NCBI RefSeq assembly: GCF_036226405.1
Contig: NZ_CP108464.1
Coordinates: forward strand, 7,626,001-7,690,000
Reading direction: 5' to 3'
Source: Streptomyces sp. NBC_01260
GTDB taxonomy: Bacteria > Actinomycetota > Actinomycetes > Streptomycetales > Streptomycetaceae
Length of the DNA stretch: 64,000 bases
Shown: positions 1 through 10,746 of the stretch, in pieces
Numbering within the stretch: the stretch's first letter is position 1
Layout of the letters: each line of letters starts with the position of its first letter
Translations under genes and position numbers: made by a program
The notes under the pieces: generated by a model
What the model saw: the letters and a program-made list of their open reading frames with translations, nothing else
What the model was told of the DNA's origin: nothing
Database searches by the model: none

Positions 1-1
1 G

Positions 2-241
2 CCATCCGATGACGACAGAACCGGGGCCGGGTGGCCTGCCGTCGCGGCGCGACGCGCGGCCCAGGAAGAGCGCCACACGGCCGAGCGGACCGCGGCGGCC
101 CTCGCGGAGACGAAGGCGGCGGCCGCCGAGGGCATCGATCCGGTGCTGGTGGCGGCGACCCTGCGCACCCTCCTCGCCGTCCTGGACGCCGACCGGGCCC
201 CCGGACCGGTGGCCCTCACCGCCGCCGGGACGAGGCCGTGA
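2..241 (+). CDS. C-terminal 79 residues of an unidentified protein, 5' end outside window
   Basis: An open frame enters from the left edge and ends at the TGA at 239-241. It is alanine- and glutamate-rich with a helical look: a stretch ending AAAAEGIDPVLVAATLRTLL is followed by a short Pro/Ala tail. Third positions are strongly G/C, which supports this frame over the arginine-rich readings of the other two frames. The stop overlaps the GTG of the next gene (GTGA), so the two are probably co-translated. I do not recognise the family, and no catalytic motif is visible in the part present. Confidence 0.5.
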   Translation, partial: PSDDDRTGAGWPAVAARRAAQEERHTAERTAAALAETKAAAAEGIDPVLVAATLRTLLAVLDADRAPGPVALTAAGTRP

Positions 242-984
242 GCCGCGCGAAGGAGAACAGCATCGCCACCGTGGCCGTGCGCCGCACCGTCCACACCGGC
301 GCCATCGGCCACTCCGTGTCGAGGATCGCCGGGCAGGGCCTGATCGGCATCGGCTTCGTCTCCGGGATGCCCAACACGGTCTACACCGGGGTCAAGGGTG
401 CCGCCGTGGCCACCAGCCCCCTCGCCATCGCCGTTCCCGCCGGGCACCGGGACCCGCTGCTCCTCGACATGGCCACCGTCACCATCGCCCTCGGCAGGAT
501 CCGCCGGGCGAGGGCGAGCGGGACGCCACTGCCCGAGGGGGCCGCGGCCACCGCGGACGGCACCCCCACCACCGACCCGGCCGAAGCCGTCATGCCGCTG
601 CCGCTGGGCGGTGCCAAGGGCTCCGGGATGTCGCTCGCCTTCGAGCTGATCACCAGTGTGCTCGTCGGCGCGCCGATCTTCTCCGCCTTCCACTCGGACG
701 GTCCCCAGGGCCGCAAGCACCGGCAGAACGCGCTGCTGGTCGCGATCGACCCGGCGGCCTTCGGCGACCCGGACACCTTCGTCGCCTCCGTGGACACCAC
801 CCTGGACACCCTCAAGCGGCTGCCTCCGGCGGAGGCAGCGGACGGGGTCTTCTACCCGGGCGAACGCAGCGCCGCCACGGCCGTGGCCCGTGGCGCGAGC
901 GGAATCGCGGTGGCGCCCAAGGTCTGGCAGCAGCTGACCGCTGCCGCCGCCGAGGCGGGTGTCACCGTCCCGGACGTGATCTGA
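238..984 (+). CDS. Ldh-family (malate/L-lactate/ureidoglycolate-type) NAD(P)-dependent oxidoreductase, N-terminally short
   Basis: The product (248 aa) matches the C-terminal two thirds of the Ldh/YlbC-type dehydrogenases, which oxidise 2-hydroxyacids with NAD(P). Visible family blocks are the VAVRRTVHTGAIG segment near residue 13, TSPLAIAVP near 60, LLLDMAT near 75, a PLPEG...GTPTTDPAEA stretch near 105, and PLGGAKGSGMSLAFELI near 130. The family is usually about 330-350 residues, so roughly the first 100 residues are absent. No remnant of them appears in any upstream frame, which is occupied by a different protein. The GTG at 238 overlaps the preceding stop. Either the gene was truncated by a deletion or this is a shortened homologue; activity is doubtful. 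Confidence 0.7.
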   Translation: MSRAKENSIATVAVRRTVHTGAIGHSVSRIAGQGLIGIGFVSGMPNTVYTGVKGAAVATSPLAIAVPAGHRDPLLLDMATVTIALGRIRRARASGTPLPEGAAATADGTPTTDPAEAVMPLPLGGAKGSGMSLAFELITSVLVGAPIFSAFHSDGPQGRKHRQNALLVAIDPAAFGDPDTFVASVDTTLDTLKRLPPAEAADGVFYPGERSAATAVARGASGIAVAPKVWQQLTAAAAEAGVTVPDVI

Positions 985-1016
985 ACGCGGCTGCGCCCGC
1001 CCCGCGGGCATGACAC

Positions 1017-1046
1017 CGCCCCCTGCCGGATGTCCGGCAGGGGGCG
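1017..1046. terminator. Bidirectional hairpin terminator
   Basis: A perfect 14-bp inverted repeat (CGCCCCCTGCCGGA, 2-nt loop, complement) lies between the convergent dehydrogenase gene and the GH6 cellulase. It has no T-tract, as is common in Streptomyces. Confidence 0.75.
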
Positions 1047-1097
1047 GGCCGTTGGGTGACCTCCTCGCCCGGTCGGTTACCCGAGCGGGCGGAAAGG

Positions 1098-3215
1098 TCA
1101 GGGGGCGGTGCCCCAGGAGAGCGCGCCGGTCACGTACACGCCGATCTTCGGCGCGTCGGCGTAGCTCGTGGTCGTCGAACGGCTGTAGTCGTCCGCCTCG
1201 TTGAAGTTGGACCAGTCGCTCTTGTTCAGCCGCAGCTGCATCTCGCCCGTGGAGGCGCCCGCGGCGAGCGTGCCGCTGCCGAAACCGACCTCCAGGTAGT
1301 GGCTGGCACCGGCCGCCGAGCTGCCGGAGGACTTCACGCCGAGGGACAGGTTTCCACAGCCGATCACCGCGTAGTCGCACGCCGTGCCGAAGGTGGAGGC
1401 CCCGGCCTCGGGGGTGAACCAGTAGCGCACCTTCACCGTGGACAGATCCACCGCGGTGCTGCCGGTGTTGACCAGTTGCAGACCCATCCGGATCTGGTTG
1501 TCGGTGGGGGAGGAGTCGGTGTTCTTGTACTGGACCTTGAGCGAGCCCGTGCCGGTGCCGCCGCCCGCGGACGTGGTGGCCGATACGGCGGCGGAGGCCG
1601 CCGACACATTCCCGGCCGCGTCCTTGGCCTTGACCGTGTAGCTGTAGGCGGTCGAGGCCGTCAGACCGGTGTCCGTGTACGAGGTCGTGGTGGTGGAGCC
1701 CACCCGCACGCCGCCGCGGAACACGTCGTAGCCGCTCACCCCGACGTTGTCGGTCGACGCGGTCCAGGACAGCGAGACGCTGCCGCTGGTCTTCGCCGTG
1801 ACGGTCACACCGGTGGGCGCGGTCGGCGCCTGGGTGTCACTGCCGCCGCCGTTGCCGCCGCCGAGCGCCGGGTAGGCGTTGCGCACGAGCTCCTGGAACT
1901 GCGCGGAGAACCAGTGACCCGCGAGCGGGGAGTTCGGCAGGGCGCCGGTCAGGCTGTTGCCGTTGCGGCCGTTACCGGTGTACGTGGGGTCGCACATCCG
2001 GTCGAAACCCTTGCCCTCGTCGTTCGCGATGGGGGCGCTGTTGCCGTCCGACTCACCCGGGGGCTTGGCCCAGACGTAAGCGTCGATGCCGGCCGCGGGG
2101 GCCGTGGTGGGACGCTCGCCGATACCGGCGCCGCTCTGGTTGCACCAGTTGCCCGCGTGGATGCGCCGGTCGACCCGGCCACCGTCCACATAGGCGTCCA
2201 CACTGGTCTGCGGACCGGGGCCGGCGGGCCGCTGGGTGCCGCCCCAGCCGTTGCGGGCCGTGTCGATCAGCATGCCGATGTTCGAGGCGAAGCCCTGGTT
2301 CACCAGCTCGGTGCGCAGCGCCTGGGCGAACGACAGCTCATCGACGTAGTAGTTCCAGTCGACCCACTTGGACTGACGGACCTGGGTGCCGTTCACCGTG
2401 TCGGTGACCTTGAAGTTCGGCTCCTTGAGAGCCGAGTAGTTGGCGGTGTTCACGATGAAGCCGGTGACGTCGGCGACCGTGGCGCCCTCCGACGTGGCGG
2501 CCTTCTTGAACTCCTGCGCCGCCGGGACGAAGTTGGAGTCCCAGCCCAGCCAGCCGTGGTGGGCGGCGTCGACGTAGTTGTAGACGTTGGGGATGGCACC
2601 GAGAGTGTGCAGGGCGTAGCCGACACCCTTCTCGTAGTTGCCGTTCGCCTTCATGGTCGCGCAGGCGTCGGTGGAGCCGGCCGAACCGCCCGCGTTGGTG
2701 ACCAGGTTGGGCAGCGAGTCGGGCTCGATGATCGTGACGATGCGCAGGTTCGCGTACGCCGGGTCGGCGAGAATGACGGAGATCGGGTCGATGTACTCGC
2801 TCTTGTACCGGCCCAGCTCGGTGGGCCCGAGCTCACCGTTGGACGCCAGCGCGGCGCAGTCGCGTCCCGGCAGGTCGTAGATGACGACCTGGAACAGGTT
2901 GGCGCCCTGGCGCAGTGCCGTGTTGAGGTGCTCGCGCAGGCTCATCGCCTGGGCCGAGCCCTGGATGGCCGCGATGCGGTCCATCCAGACGAATCCCGGT
3001 TCGTTGGCGATGACACTGCCGCCCGGTTCGGCCGCCGCCTTGGCGGACCAGTCGGGGTTCACGTATGCCTTGGCGCCCACATAGGGGTTGTCGACCCGTG
3101 CCGCCGCCGATGCGGTGGTGGGGATGGCGACCGCCAGTGCCGCGCCCATGGCCAGGGCGGAGAGTGCGGCCAGTCTTCGGCGTAGCCCGTGCATGATGGT
3201 GCCTCTGGTACTCAT
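1098..3215 (-). CDS. Secreted GH6 exoglucanase (1,4-beta-cellobiohydrolase) with Fn3 and CBM3 modules
   Basis: A 705-residue secreted cellulase that releases cellobiose from the non-reducing end of cellulose. An N-terminal signal peptide ends near TASAAA (about residue 38). The GH6 catalytic domain follows (about 40-450), with both family aspartates in context: YDLPGRDCAA and IEPDSLPNL. A Gly/Ser linker then leads to one fibronectin type III module (about 462-548) and a C-terminal CBM3 (about 560-705) with the SDWSNFNEADDYS block. The start at 3215 has GGAG five bases upstream; an internal ATG at 3194 is the alternative. It is the last gene of a four-gene minus-strand hydrolase run. The 239 bp to the next gene show no separate CebR box, so read-through from upstream is likely. 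Confidence 0.93.
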   Translation of the reverse strand: MSTRGTIMHGLRRRLAALSALAMGAALAVAIPTTASAAARVDNPYVGAKAYVNPDWSAKAAAEPGGSVIANEPGFVWMDRIAAIQGSAQAMSLREHLNTALRQGANLFQVVIYDLPGRDCAALASNGELGPTELGRYKSEYIDPISVILADPAYANLRIVTIIEPDSLPNLVTNAGGSAGSTDACATMKANGNYEKGVGYALHTLGAIPNVYNYVDAAHHGWLGWDSNFVPAAQEFKKAATSEGATVADVTGFIVNTANYSALKEPNFKVTDTVNGTQVRQSKWVDWNYYVDELSFAQALRTELVNQGFASNIGMLIDTARNGWGGTQRPAGPGPQTSVDAYVDGGRVDRRIHAGNWCNQSGAGIGERPTTAPAAGIDAYVWAKPPGESDGNSAPIANDEGKGFDRMCDPTYTGNGRNGNSLTGALPNSPLAGHWFSAQFQELVRNAYPALGGGNGGGSDTQAPTAPTGVTVTAKTSGSVSLSWTASTDNVGVSGYDVFRGGVRVGSTTTTSYTDTGLTASTAYSYTVKAKDAAGNVSAASAAVSATTSAGGGTGTGSLKVQYKNTDSSPTDNQIRMGLQLVNTGSTAVDLSTVKVRYWFTPEAGASTFGTACDYAVIGCGNLSLGVKSSGSSAAGASHYLEVGFGSGTLAAGASTGEMQLRLNKSDWSNFNEADDYSRSTTTSYADAPKIGVYVTGALSWGTAP

Positions 3216-3454
3216 TGCGGCTCCATGCTCCTCTCGTACGTCCGCGGAAGCTCCCCGCGGACGGGTTCGTGGGGGTGTTGCCCGGGGGCGGGCCCGGCCG
3301 GGTCCGCCCCCGCCAGGCCGCCGTCGGCGGGGACGGCGGTCTGCGGTGCGTCGGTGAGGTTGTTGGGTGGCGCCCCGATGGCGGGTACAGCGGGGCGGAT
3401 GGGCGACCCGCCATCGGGAGTGCGGTGCGGTGGCCGGCCGCGGTCAGCGGCCGG

Positions 3455-5035
3455 TCACGGTGCGGTGCCCGAGACCAGGGCGCCGTTGATGTACACGGCG
3501 ACCTTCGAGGCGTCGGCGAAGACCGTGTTGGCGGCCCTGCTGTAGTCGTCGGACTCGTCGAAGGCGGACCAGTCGGTCTTGTTGAGCCGTAGCTGGATCT
3601 CGCCGGTGGAGGCGCCCGCGGCCAGGCTGCCGCCGGTGAAGCCGACCTCCAGGTAGTGGTCCGCGCCCGGCGCGGCGGAGCCGGACGGCTGCACCCGGTG
3701 GGTGACGGTGCCGCAGCCGATCACCGCGTAGTCGCACGCGGTGCCGTACGAGGCCGCGCCGGACTCACCGCTGAACCAGTAGCGCAGGGTGACCTTGCTC
3801 AGATCGACCGCTGTGGTGCCGGTGTTCACCAGCTGGAGGCCGGGCCTGATCTGGTTGTCGCGGGGTGAGGAGTCGTTGTTCTTGTACTGCGCCTTGAGCG
3901 CGCCGGTCGTCCCGCCACCGCCTGCCGCGGTGGTCGCGGTGACCTCTGCCGAGTCCGCCGAGGTGTTCCCGGCCGCGTCCCTGGCACGCACGGTGTAGCG
4001 GTGTGTGGACGAGGCGGCGAGTCCGGTGTCGGTGAACGTGGCCGCTGCGGTGGTGCCCGCCTTCACCCCGTCGCGGTAGACGTCGTATCCGCTGACGGCG
4101 GTGTTGTCCGTCGCCGGCGTCCAGGACAACGAGACCGAGCTGGCGGTCGTGCCGGTCACCGCCACATTCGTCGGCACCGTCGGTGCCTGGGTGTCGCCCC
4201 CGCCGCTGTCCGGATTCGTGCTCGCGGTGAAGGAGAACTTGTTCATCCCGAGGCCCTGACCGCCCTGCCAGATCTCGAATCCGGCCTCCGCGTCGATCAG
4301 ATAGTGCGCCCGGCTGATCGAGCCGCGGCCGACACCGTCGTCGATCAGGCCCTTCACATTGAAGTCGGTGAGCTCGGTGGCGCCGTTCTGCAGCACGTAG
4401 GAGATCACCTTCCAGCCCGAGGCGCCCGGCCCGGTCCAGACGTCCCAGGTCCGGCCGTCGAGCTGGACCGTCGCGGTACGGGACCCGATGGGCTGGACAC
4501 CGCCGCGATGGTTCATCCAGATCATCAACTCGGTCCCGTCCGGCTGGTCGTCGGTGACCGGCGCCGAGTTGAACCAGATGTCCATCGACACGTTGTACGC
4601 GCCGGAGCCGACCTGGGTGGTCGACCAGTCGGTGCGTACGCTGCCCAGCTCGTCCACTCGCAGCGGCAGCCCGCTGTCCGCCGTGCACAGACCCCAGTGG
4701 CAGCCCTTGTAGCTGGAGGGGTACGTGGCCGGGGCGCCGTTCGTCGGCAGCGAGAACGAGGACCTGGTGACGCTCCAGGCTCCCGTCTGCGGGTCCACGG
4801 TGACGCACTGCTCGGTCTTGGAGTTCCACTCGTTCTGCTGGTACAGGTACTCCCCGCCCCGCAGTTCGGTGGTTCCCCACGGCGTGCAGTCGGTGACCGG
4901 GGCGGCCGAGGCGGGGGAGGCGCCGGTGAGCATCGAGGCCGCGGCCAGCACGATGGCTGCCAAAGCCCCTGCCAGGGACGGGAATCGGGGGCCGGTGCGT
5001 CGGGCCGCTGTGCTTGTCACGCGGTGGTCGCTCAT
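3455..5035 (-). CDS. Secreted GH12 endoglucanase with Fn3 and CBM3 modules
   Basis: A 526-residue endo-1,4-beta-glucanase. The signal peptide covers about residues 1-44 and ends at SPASAA. The GH12 domain (about 45-270) starts with TDCTPWGTTEL and carries the two expected glutamates, in GTELMIWMNH (nucleophile region) and AEAGFEIWQGGQGL (acid/base region). An Fn3 module (about 285-370) and a CBM3 (about 383-526) follow. The ATG at 5035 overlaps the stop of the GH48 gene in an ATGA, implying translational coupling. A longer open frame extends upstream inside the GH48 gene, but only the part from 5035 has a signal peptide and family homology. Confidence 0.93.
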   Translation of the reverse strand: MSDHRVTSTAARRTGPRFPSLAGALAAIVLAAASMLTGASPASAAPVTDCTPWGTTELRGGEYLYQQNEWNSKTEQCVTVDPQTGAWSVTRSSFSLPTNGAPATYPSSYKGCHWGLCTADSGLPLRVDELGSVRTDWSTTQVGSGAYNVSMDIWFNSAPVTDDQPDGTELMIWMNHRGGVQPIGSRTATVQLDGRTWDVWTGPGASGWKVISYVLQNGATELTDFNVKGLIDDGVGRGSISRAHYLIDAEAGFEIWQGGQGLGMNKFSFTASTNPDSGGGDTQAPTVPTNVAVTGTTASSVSLSWTPATDNTAVSGYDVYRDGVKAGTTAAATFTDTGLAASSTHRYTVRARDAAGNTSADSAEVTATTAAGGGGTTGALKAQYKNNDSSPRDNQIRPGLQLVNTGTTAVDLSKVTLRYWFSGESGAASYGTACDYAVIGCGTVTHRVQPSGSAAPGADHYLEVGFTGGSLAAGASTGEIQLRLNKTDWSAFDESDDYSRAANTVFADASKVAVYINGALVSGTAP

Positions 5036-7830
5036 GGCTCGATCCCCCAGGCGAGCGTGGTGCCCACATACGCCGTGACCTTCGACGTGTCGCTGTACGT
5101 GGTGTTGGCGGCGTGGCTGTAGTCGTCGTTCTCGTTGAAGTTGGACCAGTCGCTCTTGTTGAGGCGCAGTTGAAGCTCGCCCGTCGAGGCGCCGCCGGCC
5201 AGGGTGCCCGCGCCGCCGGTGAAGCCGACCTGCAGATACCGGTCGGCACCGGTCTTCGGGCCGGCGACGGCGACCACCTTGTGGGTGATGTTCGCCGAGC
5301 CGAGCGCGGCGTAGTCGCAGTATGTGCCGAAGGTGCTCGAGCCGCCGTCGGAGGTGAACCAGTACCGGACCGTCACCGTGGACAGGTCGATCGGCGCGCT
5401 GCCCGTGTTCAGGAGCTGGAGGCCCAGCCTTATCTGGTTGTCGGTCGCGGAGGAGTCGGCGTTCTTGTACTGGACCTTCACCGCACCGGTGCCGGTCGAG
5501 CCGCCGGACTTCGTGGTCGCGGTGACCGCGGCAGACAGCGCCGAGGTGTTGCCGCCCGCGTCCCGTGCCGCGACGGTGTAGCTGTACGCGGTGGCCGCGG
5601 CGAGATTCGTGTCGGTGAACGTCCGCGTGGTCGCGTTGCCCGCCAGCACCCCGTTGCGGTACACGTCGTAGCCGGTCACCGCGACGTTGTCGGTGGAGGC
5701 CGACCAGGACAGCGACACACTGTTGCTGGTCGTCGCGGTCACGGTGAGCCCTGCCGGTGCCGTCGGTGCCTCGGTGTCCCCGCCGGTTCCGCCGCCCTCC
5801 ACCAGCAGCTCCGCGTAGATCGCGAAGGCCAGTGCGAGTGCCGCCTGCGCCCAGAAGCGGTGATACGTGAACGTGGGCGCCGCGCCGCCGTCCAGGTAGG
5901 CCTGCACCTTCGGCCAGTCCGGGTCGTCCTTGTACCAGCTGCGGATGTCGATGAAGGTCGCACCCGGTTCGACGGTGTCGCCGTTCGGCATCGTGCCCGA
6001 CCACCCGGCCGGGATGTACACCTCGTCCTTGAACCGGTTGTAGTCCTTTCTGGTCTCCGGCACCGAGATGCCCTTGGTGGTGGTGTTCAGCGCCATCGCG
6101 TCCAGCAGCGCCTTGGCCAGCGCCGCGGCGTCCTTGTCGCCCGACTTGGCGGCGTAGTAGGTGAGTGTCTTGACGTATGCGGCGCCCACGCCGACGTCGT
6201 TGGCGTAGTCCACGACCGAGACGTGCAGGCCCGCGTTCTTCCCGGGGGACGCCGCGTTCCAGGTGTCGGGCCGGCCCGTCCAGCTCAGGGTGGAGGGGAA
6301 ACGGAAGGTGCCGTCGGCGCCCACCGTCGTCTCACCGGAGGCCCAGGCGACCCACTTGGACAGCACCGCCTTCGCGGACGCGTTGCCGGTGACGTAGTAG
6401 TACGCGGCGACGCGCTCCATGCCCCACGCCTGGAAGCCGAACCAGTTGTTGCTCGGCGGGTCGTGGTAGACCGGCTGCCAGTCGTAGGCCATGCCGTAGA
6501 ACGTGGGCGTACCGGCCGGCGGCTTGCCGTACGCGCCCTCCCAGCTGTTGGTGCAGCCGCCCGCGAAGGCGCCCTCGCTGGACTGCAGCCAGGTCAGGAA
6601 CTCCAGCTGCCGGGTCAGGCTCTTGGACCAGTCGCCCCTGGCCGTCGCCGACTTGGGGGTCAGCGCCGGTACGTTGGAAAGCGCCCAGGCCGAGAGCGGG
6701 TTCTGGTATCCCTGGTGGGAGGCGCCGTCACCGATGCGCCACGCCCAGCCGCCGCCGCTGCCCGCGGCGGCGCCGCCCCAGGCGTAGTACCAGGACAGCA
6801 GGTAGTGCTGGGAGTCCCGGCCCGACGCGGCGGGGCAGGAGCCCGGGTCGGTGCACTGGCCGATCCGCTTGAAGTACTTGTCGAACATGGCGTAGCGGAG
6901 GTAGTCGCCCATCTTGGCGGCCTTCGCCACCGAGGCCGCCACCTCGCTCCCCTTGCCCTGGTCCGAGGCCCAGCGGAACGCCCAGTAGGCAGCCTGCACC
7001 GCGCGGGCGTCGGCGTCCGGCGCGTTGGTGTACTTCCACTGCTTGGCGTAGCTCGCGTCGCCGACGAAGAGGTCCAGGTATCCGTTGGGGCCGCCGTAGT
7101 TGAAGAGGTCGGTGGTGGGCTGCGGGACCGTCTCCCACACCGACTCCTGCGCACCGCGCTGGTAGGTGTTGATGTACGAGGCGCCGGCGCCCGGACCGGA
7201 CTCGCCGCCGGTGCCCGGCTTGTTGCCGTAGCCGTAGATGTTGTCCAGGTCCATCAGCCAGTGCATGCCGTAGACGTCCATCGTCCCGTAGGACGAGGCG
7301 AGTTCGGTGGCGAGCGGGTCGGTGCCGACCGGGACCGTGCCGTCGAGGGCGGAGGGGTAGCCGTTTGGCAGCGGGTGCTCGGGGGCGTAGGTCGCGGGGG
7401 CCCCGGGGTTGTACGAGTCACTGGTCGACTGGTCGGCGTGCTGCGGGATGATCGTCTTCTCCGCCACCGCCCAGGCCGCGTTGAACGGGTCCCAGTCACC
7501 GGTCACCCGCCCGTACGCCGCCTCCAGCCACATCCAGAAGCTGACGGCCTCCGACGTGGTCTCGTGGCCGTGGTCCGGCGCCTCGACCATCAGGGTCTCG
7601 ACCGAGTGGTACGGGAGGCCCTCCGGGCTGAAGTAGCCGTTGGCGGCGGCCTTGATCTTCCCGTACTGGGTCAGGAAGGCCTGGGTGTAGGGGTCGTCGG
7701 CCGCCGCGGCGCGGGCGCCGCCGGCGGCTGCGGGGGTGGCGGGCTTGGCCACGGCGGTGCCCTGCACCAGACCCATGGCGAGCAGGCTGCCGCCCAGGGC
7801 ACTGCTGAATGTTCTACGTGATACCGACAC
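5032..7830 (-). CDS. Secreted GH48 processive exocellulase with Fn3 and CBM3 modules
   Basis: A 932-residue reducing-end-acting cellobiohydrolase, the usual partner of GH6 exoglucanases in bacterial cellulose degradation. The N-terminus (SVSRRTFSSALGGSLLAMG) has a twin-arginine-like signal. The GH48 domain covers about 45-690 and includes the HETTSEAVSFWMWLEA segment that holds the general-acid glutamate of the family. An Fn3 module (about 700-785) and a C-terminal CBM3 (about 795-932) follow. Translation starts at a GTG preceded by GGAGG at short spacing. Its stop overlaps the start of the GH12 gene. A long C-rich leader lies directly upstream in the mRNA. Confidence 0.94.
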   Translation of the reverse strand: MSVSRRTFSSALGGSLLAMGLVQGTAVAKPATPAAAGGARAAAADDPYTQAFLTQYGKIKAAANGYFSPEGLPYHSVETLMVEAPDHGHETTSEAVSFWMWLEAAYGRVTGDWDPFNAAWAVAEKTIIPQHADQSTSDSYNPGAPATYAPEHPLPNGYPSALDGTVPVGTDPLATELASSYGTMDVYGMHWLMDLDNIYGYGNKPGTGGESGPGAGASYINTYQRGAQESVWETVPQPTTDLFNYGGPNGYLDLFVGDASYAKQWKYTNAPDADARAVQAAYWAFRWASDQGKGSEVAASVAKAAKMGDYLRYAMFDKYFKRIGQCTDPGSCPAASGRDSQHYLLSWYYAWGGAAAGSGGGWAWRIGDGASHQGYQNPLSAWALSNVPALTPKSATARGDWSKSLTRQLEFLTWLQSSEGAFAGGCTNSWEGAYGKPPAGTPTFYGMAYDWQPVYHDPPSNNWFGFQAWGMERVAAYYYVTGNASAKAVLSKWVAWASGETTVGADGTFRFPSTLSWTGRPDTWNAASPGKNAGLHVSVVDYANDVGVGAAYVKTLTYYAAKSGDKDAAALAKALLDAMALNTTTKGISVPETRKDYNRFKDEVYIPAGWSGTMPNGDTVEPGATFIDIRSWYKDDPDWPKVQAYLDGGAAPTFTYHRFWAQAALALAFAIYAELLVEGGGTGGDTEAPTAPAGLTVTATTSNSVSLSWSASTDNVAVTGYDVYRNGVLAGNATTRTFTDTNLAAATAYSYTVAARDAGGNTSALSAAVTATTKSGGSTGTGAVKVQYKNADSSATDNQIRLGLQLLNTGSAPIDLSTVTVRYWFTSDGGSSTFGTYCDYAALGSANITHKVVAVAGPKTGADRYLQVGFTGGAGTLAGGASTGELQLRLNKSDWSNFNENDDYSHAANTTYSDTSKVTAYVGTTLAWGIEP

Positions 7831-7855
7831 AAATCCTCCATTGGCGGGTGTCGTT

Positions 7856-7923
7856 GAGGAGGGAGCGGGAGGGAGGGGACGGAGAAGGGGAAGGGGGGAA
7901 CGGGCGGGGAGGGAGCGGGAGGT
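7856..7923. repeat. 68-bp purine-rich tract (C-rich in the cellulase mRNA) with 15-bp direct repeats
   Basis: The plus strand is almost pure G/A here. GGAGGGAGCGGGAGG occurs at 7858-7872 and again at 7908-7922, with further G-runs between. On the transcribed strand this becomes a C-rich, nearly G-free leader between the GH10 stop and the GH48 ribosome binding site. It could affect termination or RNA processing between the two genes; function is inferred. Confidence 0.6.
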
Positions 7924-7953
7924 GACTGCGGTGGGTGCCGGCGCGGCCGGCGG

Positions 7954-9658
<1,705 letters not shown>

Positions 9659-10322
9659 GACTTAAATCACAACTGCCTTAAGAGCGCGTTAACTCGGCCA
9701 CACGTCGAACAGGCCCTCCATGACGTCCGGTTACCGGCCCCCGGAGAGTCGCATGCGCGTCCGGGCAGCTTTGCGGAGCCCTCGTCGGCGCGCGGCCCGT
9801 GGCGTCCGGAGTGGATACGTTCGGTGACGGAAGGAGTGCCTCGCGGCGGGGCGCTCCGGCGCCGGATTTCCCCGGGGGCGGCCCGGGGTGCCCGCGGGCC
9901 GTGCGGTGGCCGTGCCGCTCGGCACGCAGGGTGCGGGTGGAGGAAGTGCCTGGCGGGAGCCGTCGAAACACGGGCGACGGTGTGGTGACTCACGAGCGGC
10001 GGGAGTGCCCGTGTCCGGCTGACCGGGTGCATGACACGAACATGCCGCAGGTGTACCGGTCTCGACAGAGAGTGACCTACGGGTGATTCGGTGCGGGCGG
10101 GGCGGGTGGGCCGCGACGTGCCGCTGGGCATCCCGTTCCCCGTAGGCGAGGGTGTGCACGGCGGTCGTGGGCGGTGCGGGCGGGAAACCCGGTCACCCGT
10201 ACTCCGGCCGGACCTGCCCGGCCACCCGGAGGCGGTGCGCCCGGCGCGGCTGCTTGTCACGGCGGTGGCGCCGGGATGATCTGGCCTCCGCAGCCCCGAG
10301 CCACCGATCCCCGGAGCCCTCC
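9659..10322. other. Intergenic stretch without a convincing gene
   Basis: About 660 bp between the xylanase promoter and the protease inhibitor gene. Open frames on both strands are arginine/proline-rich with no recognisable domain or ribosome binding site. I see no RNA gene or repeat. Confidence 0.5.
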
Positions 10323-10712
10323 ATGCGCGTGCGCGCCGTCCTTGCCACCGCCGCCCTGCTGCCCCTCGGCGCAGCCGCGCCCGCGGTGGCCGCCCCGCCC
10401 CCGGCACCGGACCGGGGAATCCTCCTGACCGTTTCCGGCAGCGAGAACACCTGGATCCGCGGGGTCGTCCTGCACTGCCCCCCACGTCCCGACGGCTGGC
10501 ACCCCGACGCGGCCGGAGCCTGCGCGGCGCTCGACGAGGCGGAGGGCGATTTCGACGCCCTCGCCGGTGATCCGCATCCGTGCACCTACGCATACGCCCC
10601 GGTGACCGTCACCGCCGAGGGTGCCCGACAGGGCGACGCCGTCACCTGGCGGCACACGTTCCCCAACGCCTGCGTGCTGGACGCGGCCACCGGCCCGGTG
10701 TTCCGCTTCTGA
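10323..10712 (+). CDS. Secreted subtilisin-inhibitor-like (SSI family) protease inhibitor
   Basis: A 129-residue precursor with a signal peptide ending near AVAAPPP and the SSI-family fold signature: four cysteines arranged VLHCPP, GACAAL, HPCTYAYAPV and NACVL. Aligning HPCTYAYAPVTVT with the SSI reactive loop (C-P-M-V-Y-D-P-V) puts tyrosine at the P1 position, where SSI itself has methionine. This predicts a preference for chymotrypsin/subtilisin-like enzymes. The ATG at 10323 has GGAG six bases upstream; the longer upstream frame has no signal peptide. These inhibitors are exported and control extracellular proteases. Transcription is divergent from the hydrolase cluster. Confidence 0.88.
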   Translation: MRVRAVLATAALLPLGAAAPAVAAPPPAPDRGILLTVSGSENTWIRGVVLHCPPRPDGWHPDAAGACAALDEAEGDFDALAGDPHPCTYAYAPVTVTAEGARQGDAVTWRHTFPNACVLDAATGPVFRF

Positions 10713-10746
10713 GCCGGCCCGGCGAGAGAGCCGGTCCCCACCCGGC

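Noticed and set aside
1056..3185. Plus-strand open frame opposite the GH6 gene
   Set aside because: Complement of a gene with full GH6-Fn3-CBM3 homology; no domain of its own.
5036..6004. Upstream extension of the GH12 frame
   Set aside because: This part is an out-of-frame reading of GH48 coding DNA (Arg/Gly/His-rich); the GH12 signal peptide begins at 5035.
9667..10593. Minus-strand frame covering the xylanase-inhibitor gap
   Set aside because: Arg/Pro-rich, no ribosome binding site, overlaps the SSI gene on the opposite strand.
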